A stretch of 24,645 nucleotides of DNA from JACKAN01 sp964502735 (GTDB taxonomy: Bacteria; Bdellovibrionota; Bdellovibrionia; Bdellovibrionales; UBA1609). The stretch spans positions 1 through 24,645 of the forward strand of contig CAZCYD010000048.1 of NCBI GenBank assembly GCA_964502735.1, given 5' to 3'. The notes beneath the pieces were generated by a model. The model was not told the DNA's origin and made no database searches. It saw only the letters and a list, made by a program, of their open reading frames with translations. Shown here piece by piece: positions 7,926-15,537 of the stretch. Position numbers and translations under genes: made by a program. Each line of letters opens with the position of its first letter. Positions within the stretch are counted from its first letter, which is position 1.

Positions 7926-8153
7926 ATGACTGGAACTATTGATGCTGGTTATCCAGCAGAGATCTTTGACAATCGAATATGGAGTGAATGGCTTTCTACC
8001 AAAGAAGCTGCAAGATTTTTAAGTATCACACCTAATGCTTTAAGGATTATGGTGTGCCGAGGAAAAATTGAAGCTTATAAACTTGGTAGAAAACTGAGAT
8101 TCAAACTAAGTGACCTGCGTAATCTTCTTTCAGGTAAAGGAGATTTAAAATGA
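7926..8153 (+). CDS. xis: Excisionase / MerR-like helix-turn-helix protein
   Basis: A 75-aa protein with the HTH_17/excisionase pattern: WLSTKEAARFLSITPNALRIMVCRGKIEAYKLGRKLRFKLSDL. This is a winged helix that reads an att arm. AAAGGA precedes the ATG at 7926. The stop overlaps the integrase start (ATGA at 8150-8153), so the two are co-translated. It probably biases the integrase toward excision and may also act as a regulator. The first 17 residues are an unstructured extension. Confidence 0.8.
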   Translation: MTGTIDAGYPAEIFDNRIWSEWLSTKEAARFLSITPNALRIMVCRGKIEAYKLGRKLRFKLSDLRNLLSGKGDLK

Positions 8154-9307
8154 TTCATAAATATCAAGCAGGAAACAAGGTTTTGTACGAGGTTTTTGTT
8201 AAGGGAAGAGATCAAAACGGCAGGCAAGTTGGTAAACGCCGTAAGGGGATCACTTCTATAAGAAAGGCAAAAGAGATTGAAGTGGATTTAATCAATGAAC
8301 TTCGCTCAAAAGCTGATGGAACAAAAATCTGGACGTGGCAAGACTGGCACTTAGAATGTATCAACAGAATGAGGATGACCTTAAAAAACGGCACCGTTAT
8401 GGGATATGATGGTGATCTGAAAAAATGGCTTCCTCAACATTGGTGTGAAAAGGAGATGACGTCGTTTTCAAAAAATGACGTTTATGATCTCATTTTCAAC
8501 TTTATTGGAGATAGGGCCTCCGCTCATATAAGGCTTAAAACCTATAAAAAAGTTTTAAGAATATTTGAGCTAGCTTTAGAAGAAGGAATTATTCATCGAA
8601 ACCCCGCTAAGGGAATTCGAGTGAAAGTTCCTGCTGCTAACAAAAAGGTGCTTAACTCCACTGAAGCGGAAATGCTCCTTAAAATGGCCAAAGAGTGCAA
8701 TCATCGTTTTTATCCCCATTGGGCTTTTGCTCTTTTTACGGGAATGAGAAGTGGTGAAATGTACTCGCTTAGATGGAGTGATATTGATTTAGAAACAGGG
8801 CTTTTAACCGTTTCTAAACAGTGGACCTCAAAAGATGGCCTTCATCACACCAAAAGTAATTGTAACCGAGTGGTTCCTATTGGAAGAGAACTTCGGCTAC
8901 TGCTAACTGAGCTAAAGGCGCTAGGGCCTTTTAAAGAGACGCTCAGGCCTTCATTTGGACGCTCTAAAGCACGAGAGGCGACTTTTAATGATTTAGTCCT
9001 CCCAAGGCTTTCAGAGTGGAAAAATGGCGAACAGGCAGCAGTATTGGCTGATTTTTGTAACTCAATAGAAGTAACACCTGTGAAGTTTCACGATTTACGG
9101 GCCACTTTTATCACGAACCTTCTTTCGCAAGGAGTGCCGTTAGTAAAAGTGATGTCTATTGTGGGACACCGAAAAATGTCTACCACTGATGAGTATTTAA
9201 GACTGGCTGGTGTAGATGTGAAAACAGGGACTACAGATAAACTTGGTTACACGCTGCCAAAAGAAACCGAAGGTAATGTGATTTCCCTATTTGGGGCAAA
9301 GAGCTAG
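8150..9307 (+). CDS. int: Tyrosine integrase of element 1
   Basis: A 385-aa lambda-type integrase. Residues 1-60 look like an arm-binding beta-sheet domain (YEVFVKGRDQNGRQVGKRRKG), and about 60-155 are the core-binding SAM-like domain. The catalytic domain from about 168 holds R200 (TGMRSGE), K235, H314-x-x-R317 (HDLR), H340 (GHRK) and the nucleophile Y349 (TTDEYLR). All active-site residues are present. It would recombine the tRNA/tmRNA 3' end with the element copy, 15 bp of which are repeated at both ends. It overlaps xis by 4 bases and ends about 70 bp before attR, a classic position. Confidence 0.93.
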   Translation: MIHKYQAGNKVLYEVFVKGRDQNGRQVGKRRKGITSIRKAKEIEVDLINELRSKADGTKIWTWQDWHLECINRMRMTLKNGTVMGYDGDLKKWLPQHWCEKEMTSFSKNDVYDLIFNFIGDRASAHIRLKTYKKVLRIFELALEEGIIHRNPAKGIRVKVPAANKKVLNSTEAEMLLKMAKECNHRFYPHWAFALFTGMRSGEMYSLRWSDIDLETGLLTVSKQWTSKDGLHHTKSNCNRVVPIGRELRLLLTELKALGPFKETLRPSFGRSKAREATFNDLVLPRLSEWKNGEQAAVLADFCNSIEVTPVKFHDLRATFITNLLSQGVPLVKVMSIVGHRKMSTTDEYLRLAGVDVKTGTTDKLGYTLPKETEGNVISLFGAKS

Positions 9308-9314
9308 ACTTAGT

Positions 9315-9330
9315 GGTAACTTTTGGTAAC
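9315..9330 (+). repeat. Putative integrase arm-type sites, right end
   Basis: GGTAACTT (9315-9322) and GGTAAC (9325-9330) match the three motifs at 181-208 near the left end. They lie between int and attR. Confidence 0.5.
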
Positions 9331-9377
9331 ATGGAAAATAATTTATTAAGTGATTTTAACAGGTTTGGGAGCAAGGT

Positions 9378-9392
9378 TCTCCCCGACCATTT
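9378..9392 (+). repeat. attR core (15-bp direct repeat, right copy)
   Basis: TCTCCCCGACCATTT, identical to 44-58. An inverted pair GGGAG (9367-9371) / CTCCC (9379-9383) with a 7-base centre resembles a core site with its overlap region. Confidence 0.7.
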
Positions 9393-9400
9393 AATACAAA

Positions 9401-9424
9401 AGCCAACGGAATCGTTGGCTTTTT
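9401..9424. terminator. Bidirectional terminator between the converging integrases
   Basis: Stem AGCCAACG (9401-9408), loop GAAT, stem CGTTGGCT (9413-9420), then TTTT. The other strand also ends in a T-rich run. It would stop transcription of int (plus) and of the second integrase (minus). It may originally be the terminator of the target RNA gene. Confidence 0.8.
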
Positions 9425-9442
9425 CAGATTTGGGATAAATTC

Positions 9443-9460
9443 ACCTAACGTTTACCTAAC
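9443..9460 (+). repeat. Possible arm-type sites of the second integrase
   Basis: Two ACCTAAC motifs (9443-9449, 9454-9460) lie just outside the stop codon of the minus-strand integrase. Their copy number and position match arm sites, but the other end of this element was not found, so the assignment is open. Confidence 0.3.
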
Positions 9461-9463
9461 ACC

Positions 9464-10720
9464 TCAAATTTTCAAAACCTTGGCAAGCGACTTTTGATAG
9501 TCGTCCATACCTTTGATTTTCAAATTCTCAGTGATTTTTGCGTAGTGACTGGTTTGAACGGCATGACGGTGACCAAGCAGTCCTTGCAGAGCTTTCGGGT
9601 TCTCGGTCTTCTCCAGGAAATCAGTACTGAACGTGTGCCGCATAATGTGAGTTCCGCGCCACTCAGCACCAATGGCCTTTAGCGCTCGATCGTAACGATA
9701 CTGAACCGCCCTCCTCTTAAGAGGCTCAAAACCATTTTCACTGAATACAAGTCCTTTGGATCTCCCGGACTTCAAAGACCAGGCCTTCAACTCTTGGGCG
9801 AGGTCTTGCGGGAAGTACACCAATCGGTCATCACCCGTTTTGGTTTGGTTGTTGATAAAAGTCTTTCGACCTTTCTTTCGAGACCAAACCACATTGCGAT
9901 GGATGAAAGCAGACCCATTACTCAGATCCAAGTCTTTCCAGTCAACAGCACAGGCTTCACCGATTCGAGTTCCAGTGCGCAACTGAAATAAGCCAAGCAC
10001 GTAGGCTATCTCATCCAGCTTTGAATTTGATGAGATTTCCTTTAGGTAGTTCAAAAATCCAAAAACCTGTTCTTGAGTTAAGAACTTTGTTCGATGTTTG
10101 GTTTTATTCATCTCCCACTTTTGCCGATCGACAATACAATCACGGTTATGCCTTTTCTTCACTGGCAATGCGTAGCTCGTATCATCACAAATGTACTCAC
10201 CGTAGTAATCGAGCACTTGTCTTAATAAGGACAGCTCGTGTCGATAAGTCACTCTCGTCTTGTGCTGGGTCGCCAAATAGGCAGGCCTCTTCACAAATTC
10301 AAGCCAGGCATCCACAGTCTTTGGCGTTATGGACTTGATGGGCATGGGATGAAAAAATCTCAAGTGCCGAGCCTTCGAATAATTGTATTCTTGGGTAGCA
10401 ACTCGAACTTCGCTTTCTTTTTTACGAAGATAACGCTCTTTAACTTCCTCGAAGGTCAAGTTTTCATCCAGCACATCGTAGCTGAAAGACTTTTCCTCTT
10501 TCCATTTCTGCGCGTCCACGTACTTTTCAAAGCATCTGGTCAGTTGTCGTCCATTTACACGCTTAACAACGTAGAATTTATTCCCTTTCGTTCTTTTACA
10601 ATACTTTTTAAGTTTCTTATTCCAATCCCAAGTGGAGTAAATCCCACTGGCATTCGGAATAGCCACATAAACCGCATTTTTATTTTTCCAAACTTTTGGA
10701 TCAAATTTCTTTTGAGACAT
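9464..10720 (-). CDS. int: Tyrosine integrase of element 2
   Basis: A 418-aa phage-type integrase. It has an N-terminal basic domain (about 1-85), a core-binding domain (about 88-185) and a catalytic domain from about 210. Active-site residues are R252 (TGTRIGEA), K294 (QTKTGDDR), H358-x-x-R361 (HIMRH), H384 (GHRH) and Y393 (TSHYAK), all intact. ATG 10720 is preceded by GGAG inside the xis gene, with one base between the xis stop and this start, so they form one unit. It faces the element 1 integrase across a shared terminator. The two integrases are clearly different proteins, so this is not a duplication of the first island. Confidence 0.93.
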   Translation of the reverse strand: MSQKKFDPKVWKNKNAVYVAIPNASGIYSTWDWNKKLKKYCKRTKGNKFYVVKRVNGRQLTRCFEKYVDAQKWKEEKSFSYDVLDENLTFEEVKERYLRKKESEVRVATQEYNYSKARHLRFFHPMPIKSITPKTVDAWLEFVKRPAYLATQHKTRVTYRHELSLLRQVLDYYGEYICDDTSYALPVKKRHNRDCIVDRQKWEMNKTKHRTKFLTQEQVFGFLNYLKEISSNSKLDEIAYVLGLFQLRTGTRIGEACAVDWKDLDLSNGSAFIHRNVVWSRKKGRKTFINNQTKTGDDRLVYFPQDLAQELKAWSLKSGRSKGLVFSENGFEPLKRRAVQYRYDRALKAIGAEWRGTHIMRHTFSTDFLEKTENPKALQGLLGHRHAVQTSHYAKITENLKIKGMDDYQKSLAKVLKI

Positions 10721-10721
10721 A

Positions 10722-10970
10722 TCATTCTCCTTTCAAAAATCTGATCAGCTCGGAACGAAGAAATATATATTTGCTACCAATCCTTTGATGTGGCAAAGCG
10801 CCATAGCGCGCGTGTTTGTACACGGACTTAGTACTAAGCCTCAAAAAATCAGCAGCTTCTTCAACATTTAAGATCTCACGATCAAAAATGTTTTTCTCTT
10901 CAGTTTTCAAAGAGCCGTGGTTTTTCCCATTACCACCTTCCGAACCCTGGCAACGATTTATTCGCTCCAT
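10722..10970 (-). CDS. xis: Excisionase / helix-turn-helix protein of element 2
   Basis: An 82-aa protein. The last 55 residues match excisionase-type winged helices: ILNVEEAADFLRLSTKSVYKHARYGALPHQRIGSKYIFLRSELIRFLKG. The first 28 residues are polar and Gly/Asn-rich, and may be an extension or mark a start that is too early. GAGGG precedes ATG 10970. It is directly joined to the integrase gene downstream. Its role would be control of excision, or AlpA-like activation of the integrase. Confidence 0.8.
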   Translation of the reverse strand: MERINRCQGSEGGNGKNHGSLKTEEKNIFDREILNVEEAADFLRLSTKSVYKHARYGALPHQRIGSKYIFLRSELIRFLKGE

Positions 10971-11230
10971 AATGTTCCCTCAAGTGCAGCTACCAGTAGC
11001 GGTGAGCTGATGCCTCCTCCTTTTTCAGGGCATGTTGGAAAAGAAATTGCTGCTCTTGACCACTAATGCCCCTTCACATGAAGGGATTATCCCACTCATT
11101 CTCCGCCGAGAGTCCAAATACTAAGTCGCGAAAGGGTGGAAAGGATTCCACAAAAATCTCTTAACCTATACCTAATTTACTCTCATTTTTTAACCTCCTT
11201 TATCTACAAAAAAATTATTAAAAAACCTTT
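10971..11230. promoter_or_regulatory. Control spacer with palindromes between replication and excision genes
   Basis: There is no gene here. It holds CCCTTCA-CA-TGAAGGG (11070-11085), GTGGAA-AGGA-TTCCAC (11136-11151) and GCTAC-CA-GTAGC (10989-11000). The first two are compact operator-like palindromes without T-runs. They could control an xis-int promoter reading leftward. I found no convincing -35/-10 pair. Confidence 0.4.
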
Positions 11231-13306
11231 CTAACCTTTCGACCTACTCATCATCTTACGTAATTTCAACACCTTAGATGGGGAAAGGCCATCAGATGAC
11301 CTTTTCTCCCTCTTCCCTACCTTTCCATATTCAAACCAATAGATTTTGATTTTGTCTTTAATATCGAAGCCACAACTCCCCAGTGTCTGATCCCAAATTT
11401 TGCAGGCAGAGGTGAGCCGCTGCGCAAGCACTTGCGTACTCGAATATGCTTTAGGCAAATGATGATCTTTTTCAACAATGCACACCATCGTGAACAACTC
11501 CCTAGCTGATACACCACTCACAATTCTCTCTCTAAACAAACAGCGGTCATCCATTGATTCAGGATCGCAGTACTTAAAGCTATTAAAAATAATTTCTAGT
11601 CTCTGAAGTAATGGATCCAGGTTTATCGAACTTTCTATTGATTCTTTTGACCAAATTGCGGTCCATTTTTTTAACAACTCCTCATTTGAGTACCCAATTT
11701 TCCAATGCTTTCTTACTAGGTCCGCCATCAAAGCTTGCCGAACAATAAAATCATCAAAACGCTTTTTAGGATGATCGATATCCTTGATCAAGTGGGCGAG
11801 ATCTTTATATTTTTTTATGTAGCTTGGTAATAGCTCAGTACTCATGACATTAAAAAAGGCAGAATAAATTAAGTCTCTTTTGGTCCTTAGCAAGTTCTCA
11901 ATCTGAACAATAGCGTCACTTTTAACCTGGTAAACCTTGTCAAAGTGATAAGTTTGTTCACGTTCAGCACTCTCTGGAGATCCAAAACCTTCAATTGCGG
12001 TTTCAATCAAATGACTTCTAGGGTGGTATACCAGCATTGAATTATCAGTATAGAGCTTTCGAAAACTTTTCCTTTGACCAGTAGCATGTAACAGTGCGAA
12101 TTCTTCTTGCTTTCGTTTTTTTAGCCCCTCCCAATTATCTATGCTTTGAACTGGATTATTGTGGGCTACAGACCAAAGCTCTTTTTCATCGTTATAAGCT
12201 CCATTAGCTCTTACACCATATACAAAACTTGTAAAAATATCAGCATCGGTGGATTTTTCTGATCCTTGCATTCCGCGATTTGCTTTCCGCATTTTCCTAT
12301 TTGTAGGCACAGGAAACAACATCTGAATTTTATGACAGAACGATCGCAATTTATCCTCTTCTGAAAGCGCTTGAAAATCGAACAGCACCCTTTTCATCAA
12401 CGCCATGGCTTCCTCATTGTTTATACCCTCGACATAATTGATTGGAGAGCCTAGGAGACTTGGAGAAGCCAAAACAAAATTCCACTGATTTACAACATTA
12501 GGCTCGATTGACACCTTAGGCACCAACCCATTGTCGCTCGGTTGTACAACAATTATCTGATTTCTCTGATTACCCGTAGCAAAAGCACAAACGACACTTC
12601 CATCAATTTGACGGTAGTCGTAAAACTTCACATTTTTTACAATCCTTGTATGTTCGTGACCCTTCATTACCGTTACCAATCCCTTAACAAGATCCTTTAC
12701 TGGCTCCCTATCAACCGTGGACAACTGAAAAGTATCCAAAGCCCAAGATCGAAACAGTGAATTTGATAGTTCCATTAGCATAGTACTTCCACATGGCTTG
12801 ACCATAATCAGGGAATCCGCGGAGCTATCCAAAATAAATTGGTAATTTGAGCTATGAAGAGCAGAGACACAATGTTCTATTATCTCACCCAATGGCCTTT
12901 GTGGAGTAGATACCACTCCGGTTTCATTAGTATACTGCCTAATTAGGTATCTACCCAGACTAACCTGTGATGAGGTCGTCTCACTCTGCGGCAGCCTTTC
13001 TTCATAGCTATGTGCTGCAAACTTTTTCCGAAGAAGTTTAACGCTGATCTTCGTCCTTTTATGAATTGAATCGAATACATCTTCTCTAATAAAATCAGAC
13101 TTCTTTGTAAGGGTGCCAAATATTCGTTTTAACATCGCTTCAAATTCTGCACTTTGCTTATTTGGCAGGCTTTCTACGAGCATCACTTCATAAAGCTTTG
13201 AAGATTTCATTAAGTCTTCGAAATCCTTCTTGGGCTCCTTACTCTCTCGTAGAAATTCATTGGTATCGCGTTTTGCCAATTCCTTTAGCTCACTTTCTAA
13301 TAGCAT
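11231..13306 (-). CDS. P-loop replication ATPase / SF3- or DUF927-like helicase, divergent
   Basis: A 691-aa protein that I cannot place in a named family. A P-loop, GMQGSEKST, lies at about 345-353, with Glu where Gly is usual before the Lys. A Walker-B-like strand NNPVQSIDN follows at about 383-391. Then come Arg-rich segments (QRKSFRKLYT near 411) and a region ending in ER (near 448) that fit the ATPase order of primase-linked helicases in phage satellites and ICEs. The N-terminal 120 residues are charged and helical, and the C-terminus is basic. ATG 13306 has GGAGG ahead and overlaps the primase gene end by 17 bases, so the two are coupled. I infer a role in opening or unwinding the element's origin. 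Fold assignment rests on the P-loop and the primase neighbour. Confidence 0.6.
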   Translation of the reverse strand: MLLESELKELAKRDTNEFLRESKEPKKDFEDLMKSSKLYEVMLVESLPNKQSAEFEAMLKRIFGTLTKKSDFIREDVFDSIHKRTKISVKLLRKKFAAHSYEERLPQSETTSSQVSLGRYLIRQYTNETGVVSTPQRPLGEIIEHCVSALHSSNYQFILDSSADSLIMVKPCGSTMLMELSNSLFRSWALDTFQLSTVDREPVKDLVKGLVTVMKGHEHTRIVKNVKFYDYRQIDGSVVCAFATGNQRNQIIVVQPSDNGLVPKVSIEPNVVNQWNFVLASPSLLGSPINYVEGINNEEAMALMKRVLFDFQALSEEDKLRSFCHKIQMLFPVPTNRKMRKANRGMQGSEKSTDADIFTSFVYGVRANGAYNDEKELWSVAHNNPVQSIDNWEGLKKRKQEEFALLHATGQRKSFRKLYTDNSMLVYHPRSHLIETAIEGFGSPESAEREQTYHFDKVYQVKSDAIVQIENLLRTKRDLIYSAFFNVMSTELLPSYIKKYKDLAHLIKDIDHPKKRFDDFIVRQALMADLVRKHWKIGYSNEELLKKWTAIWSKESIESSINLDPLLQRLEIIFNSFKYCDPESMDDRCLFRERIVSGVSARELFTMVCIVEKDHHLPKAYSSTQVLAQRLTSACKIWDQTLGSCGFDIKDKIKIYWFEYGKVGKREKRSSDGLSPSKVLKLRKMMSRSKG

Positions 13307-14396
13307 CTAATTTCCTCCGCGCTTCGATGTGTACGTTCTCAAGAGGGATTTCCATGACCCTTACTGTATGTCCCGCCTCAGACAATAACTTTGCAGTCCC
13401 CATGGCTCCCCCCAAACCGGCACCACTATACTCATTGTCATTGCACAAAAAGATGTTTTGGGTCGGCTTCAAGATAAGTTTCAATCTCTCACCATCAGTT
13501 TTACTGAACCTTATCGTAACCGGGGAAATTGCAGAAAAGCCAAGCTGGGCAAGAAGTATACAATCCGTCACACCTTCGGTAATCACAATATCTCTAGCCC
13601 CATGTACAACATCACAATTGAAAATGACGTCGTTCTTTACAAATTTTGAAACAAACTTGCCCTTATTTTCCTTTTTCGTAGGTAGTTTTTTATATTTGCG
13701 CCCTTCTTCATATACACCGGCTGGCGTCCACTGAGTTTGTCTGCCAGCAAAATACCTAGCCGTCCTATTTTTTAGATAAGGGAAAATCAAACGGTTCACA
13801 AAAAAAGGCTTCAGAACCTTCCCTTTTTGCGGGATAAATAAGCCGCTGGCTCTTATATGCTTAAACTCACAACCATGAGTCTCTAGGTAGTCTTGTAAAC
13901 CTTCTTCTGGGGCGTATCCGAGACAAAAATCCTTTATCGTCTTTTCATTAAAACCATATCTTTTTTGATAAATTTCAATGACTTCATTGTTAAGAGAACT
14001 TACGAAAAAACTTTTAGCAAAGTCTAAAACCGCAAAAACTTTTTGTTGTTCTTCAAGATCATTTATAAGGCTTTTAAATTTAGATGATTGAACTTGAATA
14101 CCAACTTTTTTTGCCAACCACTCAAGAGCAGGCAAAAATGTTTCCGTATCGTCTTTGCTACCAAATTTGTATCTTCGAACAAAGTCGATGATGTCACCCT
14201 TTATGCCACAATTAAAGCAGTGAAAGAGTTGGTCATTTGCACTAAAGCAAGTACCACTCTTTGTTGGGTGCTTCTCCGGACATGGACCGCGGCATTCTCC
14301 ATTCGCGATATGCTTATGAGATAGTACACCAAGCTCCAGCCCGATCCCCAGGATGCTGGACTTCGATTTAATGAATTGAATTGTCTGGGACTCCAT
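13290..14396 (-). CDS. DnaG-like primase with zinc finger and TOPRIM domain
   Basis: About 368 aa. The zinc-ribbon part (about residues 30-75) has CRGPCPEKH...FHCFNCGIKGDIIDFV, a CHC2-type finger. The TOPRIM domain near residues 265-330 has the Glu motif DIVITEGVTDCI and the acidic motif LCNDNEYSGAGLGGA. There the usual D-x-D reads D-N-E, so metal binding may differ slightly. I place the start at ATG 14396, one base after the regulator's stop; an upstream in-frame ATG at 14447 would overlap that gene by 50 bases. It would lay RNA primers for replication of the element, together with the ATPase downstream. It is shorter than chromosomal DnaG (about 600 aa) and lacks the C-terminal helicase-binding domain. 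Confidence 0.85.
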   Translation of the reverse strand: MESQTIQFIKSKSSILGIGLELGVLSHKHIANGECRGPCPEKHPTKSGTCFSANDQLFHCFNCGIKGDIIDFVRRYKFGSKDDTETFLPALEWLAKKVGIQVQSSKFKSLINDLEEQQKVFAVLDFAKSFFVSSLNNEVIEIYQKRYGFNEKTIKDFCLGYAPEEGLQDYLETHGCEFKHIRASGLFIPQKGKVLKPFFVNRLIFPYLKNRTARYFAGRQTQWTPAGVYEEGRKYKKLPTKKENKGKFVSKFVKNDVIFNCDVVHGARDIVITEGVTDCILLAQLGFSAISPVTIRFSKTDGERLKLILKPTQNIFLCNDNEYSGAGLGGAMGTAKLLSEAGHTVRVMEIPLENVHIEARRKLDAIRK

Positions 14397-14397
14397 T

Positions 14398-14643
14398 TCA
14401 GGAATCACCTTCATTAGAAATTGAATAGCTCGCAGGTAAAAATTCACCTCGGGAAACTTCTAACTTTTCCTCTATCAATTCAACAAGTTGATTGCTTAGA
14501 GGTTTGCGACCATTCAATATTAAGCTTAGACGATAGTCAGGAATTCCCAAGCAATCAGCAGCAATATATGCACGGCCAAACTTCTCCCTTAGGAGCTTTT
14601 CAAGCTCGTATAGGCGTTCGTATTTAAATGTATTACTATTCAC
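14398..14643 (-). CDS. Cro/CI-type helix-turn-helix regulator
   Basis: An 81-aa protein starting at GTG (14643-14641), with GGGGG in the leader 7 bases ahead. The centre, AYIAADCLGIPDYRLSLILNGRKPLSNQLVELIEEKL, fits an Xre-family HTH, with the recognition helix at DYRLSLILNGRK. It is the first gene of the minus-strand replication operon and faces the plus-strand small genes across a 258-bp region. It is therefore a likely repressor or switch of this divergent control region. It is short, a single domain, with no dimerisation or RecA-sensitive protease part. Confidence 0.7.
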   Translation of the reverse strand: MNSNTFKYERLYELEKLLREKFGRAYIAADCLGIPDYRLSLILNGRKPLSNQLVELIEEKLEVSRGEFLPASYSISNEGDS

Positions 14644-14901
14644 GATAACCCCCTTTTTTATCTCATCGTAGACTTTCTGCTTTGGGTGTCTCGTAATTTT
14701 TCCGAGATCGGGAGAGTAAAAAAATCTCTCAAGTCCTTAAACGAGCCTCAAAAAAGAGGTGGTATGTGCCTCAAAGCATCGACCAATTAAAATTTGTTGT
14801 CAAGACCTTATTCAGCTGTTCTGCTTAACTTAAATTTTGTGGGAAATCCCCAGGTGTAAAAGGTGGTAACGAAGCCGCCTGAATCCGATAAAGGGGGAAC
14901 C
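14644..14901. promoter_or_regulatory. Divergent control region between regulator operon and plus-strand genes
   Basis: It contains TCTCG (14689-14693) / CGAGA (14703-14707), an operator-like inverted repeat. It also has a CCTC-AAAAAA-GAGG hairpin near 14746 and a -35-like TTGTCA (14797-14802) without a clear -10. A stem AGGTGG (14861-14866) / CCGCCT (14875-14880) sits in the leader just before the ribosome site of the 92-aa gene. It is AT-rich in the middle. Confidence 0.4.
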
Positions 14902-15180
14902 ATGAAAATTTTAAGTTACTGTGAGCGAGAGCTCATGAAAAAGAATGGTAGCGAACGTGATGTCGAATATTCTAGATGGCATCGCTTCCTATCTTGCATC
15001 TATGAAGATGGTCAAGAGGTAGCTGATACCGTAAGACCGACATTTGAGGAGTATCTTACCTGGAGAAAAGAATTCCCAGGCTGGTCTGTCGGACGTCTTC
15101 GACCTAGCCATGCGGCATGGAAGCCTGAGTATCTGCACAAAGAGCTACCAATGAACAAGTACATTGATTGGTACGAATAG
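14902..15180 (+). CDS. Hypothetical 92-aa protein
   Basis: The chosen start is ATG 14902, which has GGGGGAACC directly ahead; a GTG at 14863 would add 13 residues but would run through a leader hairpin. The protein is rich in Trp, Tyr, Arg and Glu (SRWHRFLSCIYEDGQ..., TWRKEFPGWSVGRLRPSHAAWKPEYL), soluble, and has no membrane span or signal. I recognise no family. It is the first gene divergent from the Cro/CI-type regulator and ends at a strong terminator, so it is likely a single-gene transcript under that regulator. Its size and position fit an early or accessory protein of the element. Confidence 0.6.
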   Translation: MKILSYCERELMKKNGSERDVEYSRWHRFLSCIYEDGQEVADTVRPTFEEYLTWRKEFPGWSVGRLRPSHAAWKPEYLHKELPMNKYIDWYE

Positions 15181-15198
15181 AACTTGTGCTATTTTTTG

Positions 15199-15221
15199 GG
15201 GGGCTTCTGCCCCCATTTTTT
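15199..15221 (+). terminator. Rho-independent terminator after the 92-aa gene
   Basis: Stem GGGGGC (15199-15204), loop TTCT, stem GCCCCC (15209-15214), A, then TTTTTT (15216-15221). Very strong. Confidence 0.9.
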
Positions 15222-15300
15222 CAATTAAAGAAAACTATAACTAAATTGGTATAAGACCCTTGAAGAACCCAGTAGAGGGTTTCAAACAAGAGGAGCTTTG

Positions 15301-15537
15301 ATGCAACACCAAAGAAAACAACTATGTTCACATTCAGAATTACTACTAACCAGCTTTTTACTAAAGGCCACCGCGGCCTTCATTTTCGAAATTGGTAATA
15401 TTCTTGCCATATCTAAAACGAACAGCGGAATGAACTATTCACAACGTTTCCAAGGAAATCAACGGCTTGGTGACAAACCTCAGCAAGCTGACCAACCTTA
15501 CAAAGGAGATAATCATGGAGGTAGCAAAACTCAATGA
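15301..15537 (+). CDS. Possible 78-aa protein with one hydrophobic segment
   Basis: ATG 15301 follows AGGAG (15291-15295). Residues about 13-38 (LLLTSFLLKATAAFIFEIGNILAI) are hydrophobic and could span a membrane. The C-terminal half is Gln/Gly/Asn-rich and unstructured. Its end overlaps the DUF3768 start by 23 bases in another frame. The good ribosome site is the main support. It might instead be a leader peptide, or not a gene. Confidence 0.35.
   Translation: MQHQRKQLCSHSELLLTSFLLKATAAFIFEIGNILAISKTNSGMNYSQRFQGNQRLGDKPQQADQPYKGDNHGGSKTQ

Larger units (their letters stand above)
44..9392 (+). mobile_element. Integrative mobilizable element 1 carrying a helicase-nuclease defence gene
   Basis: The element is bounded by an exact 15-bp direct repeat, TCTCCCCGACCATTT, at 44-58 and 9378-9392. 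The left copy is the 3' end of a tRNA/tmRNA-type gene, the usual target of tyrosine integrases. Putative arm-type repeats GGTAAC lie inside both ends (181-208 and 9315-9330). The integrase gene ends about 70 bp from the right repeat and is preceded by an overlapping excisionase-like gene. Contents in order: a 1675-aa DUF4011 helicase-nuclease, a transfer/regulatory region, mobC, a relaxase with a nested mobB-like gene, xis, int. It has no type IV secretion genes, so it would need a helper conjugation system. Confidence 0.75.

Noticed and set aside
10021..10744. 105-aa and 168-aa plus-strand ORFs opposite the second integrase
   Set aside because: Antisense shadows of an integrase with all catalytic residues intact.
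13162..13734. 190-aa plus-strand ORF opposite the primase/ATPase junction
   Set aside because: It runs antisense to two well-supported overlapping genes, has no ribosome site and its composition looks like a reverse-strand shadow.
15467..15514. TTG start giving a longer DUF3768 protein
   Set aside because: A perfect ribosome site precedes ATG 15515, and the family pattern begins right after it.
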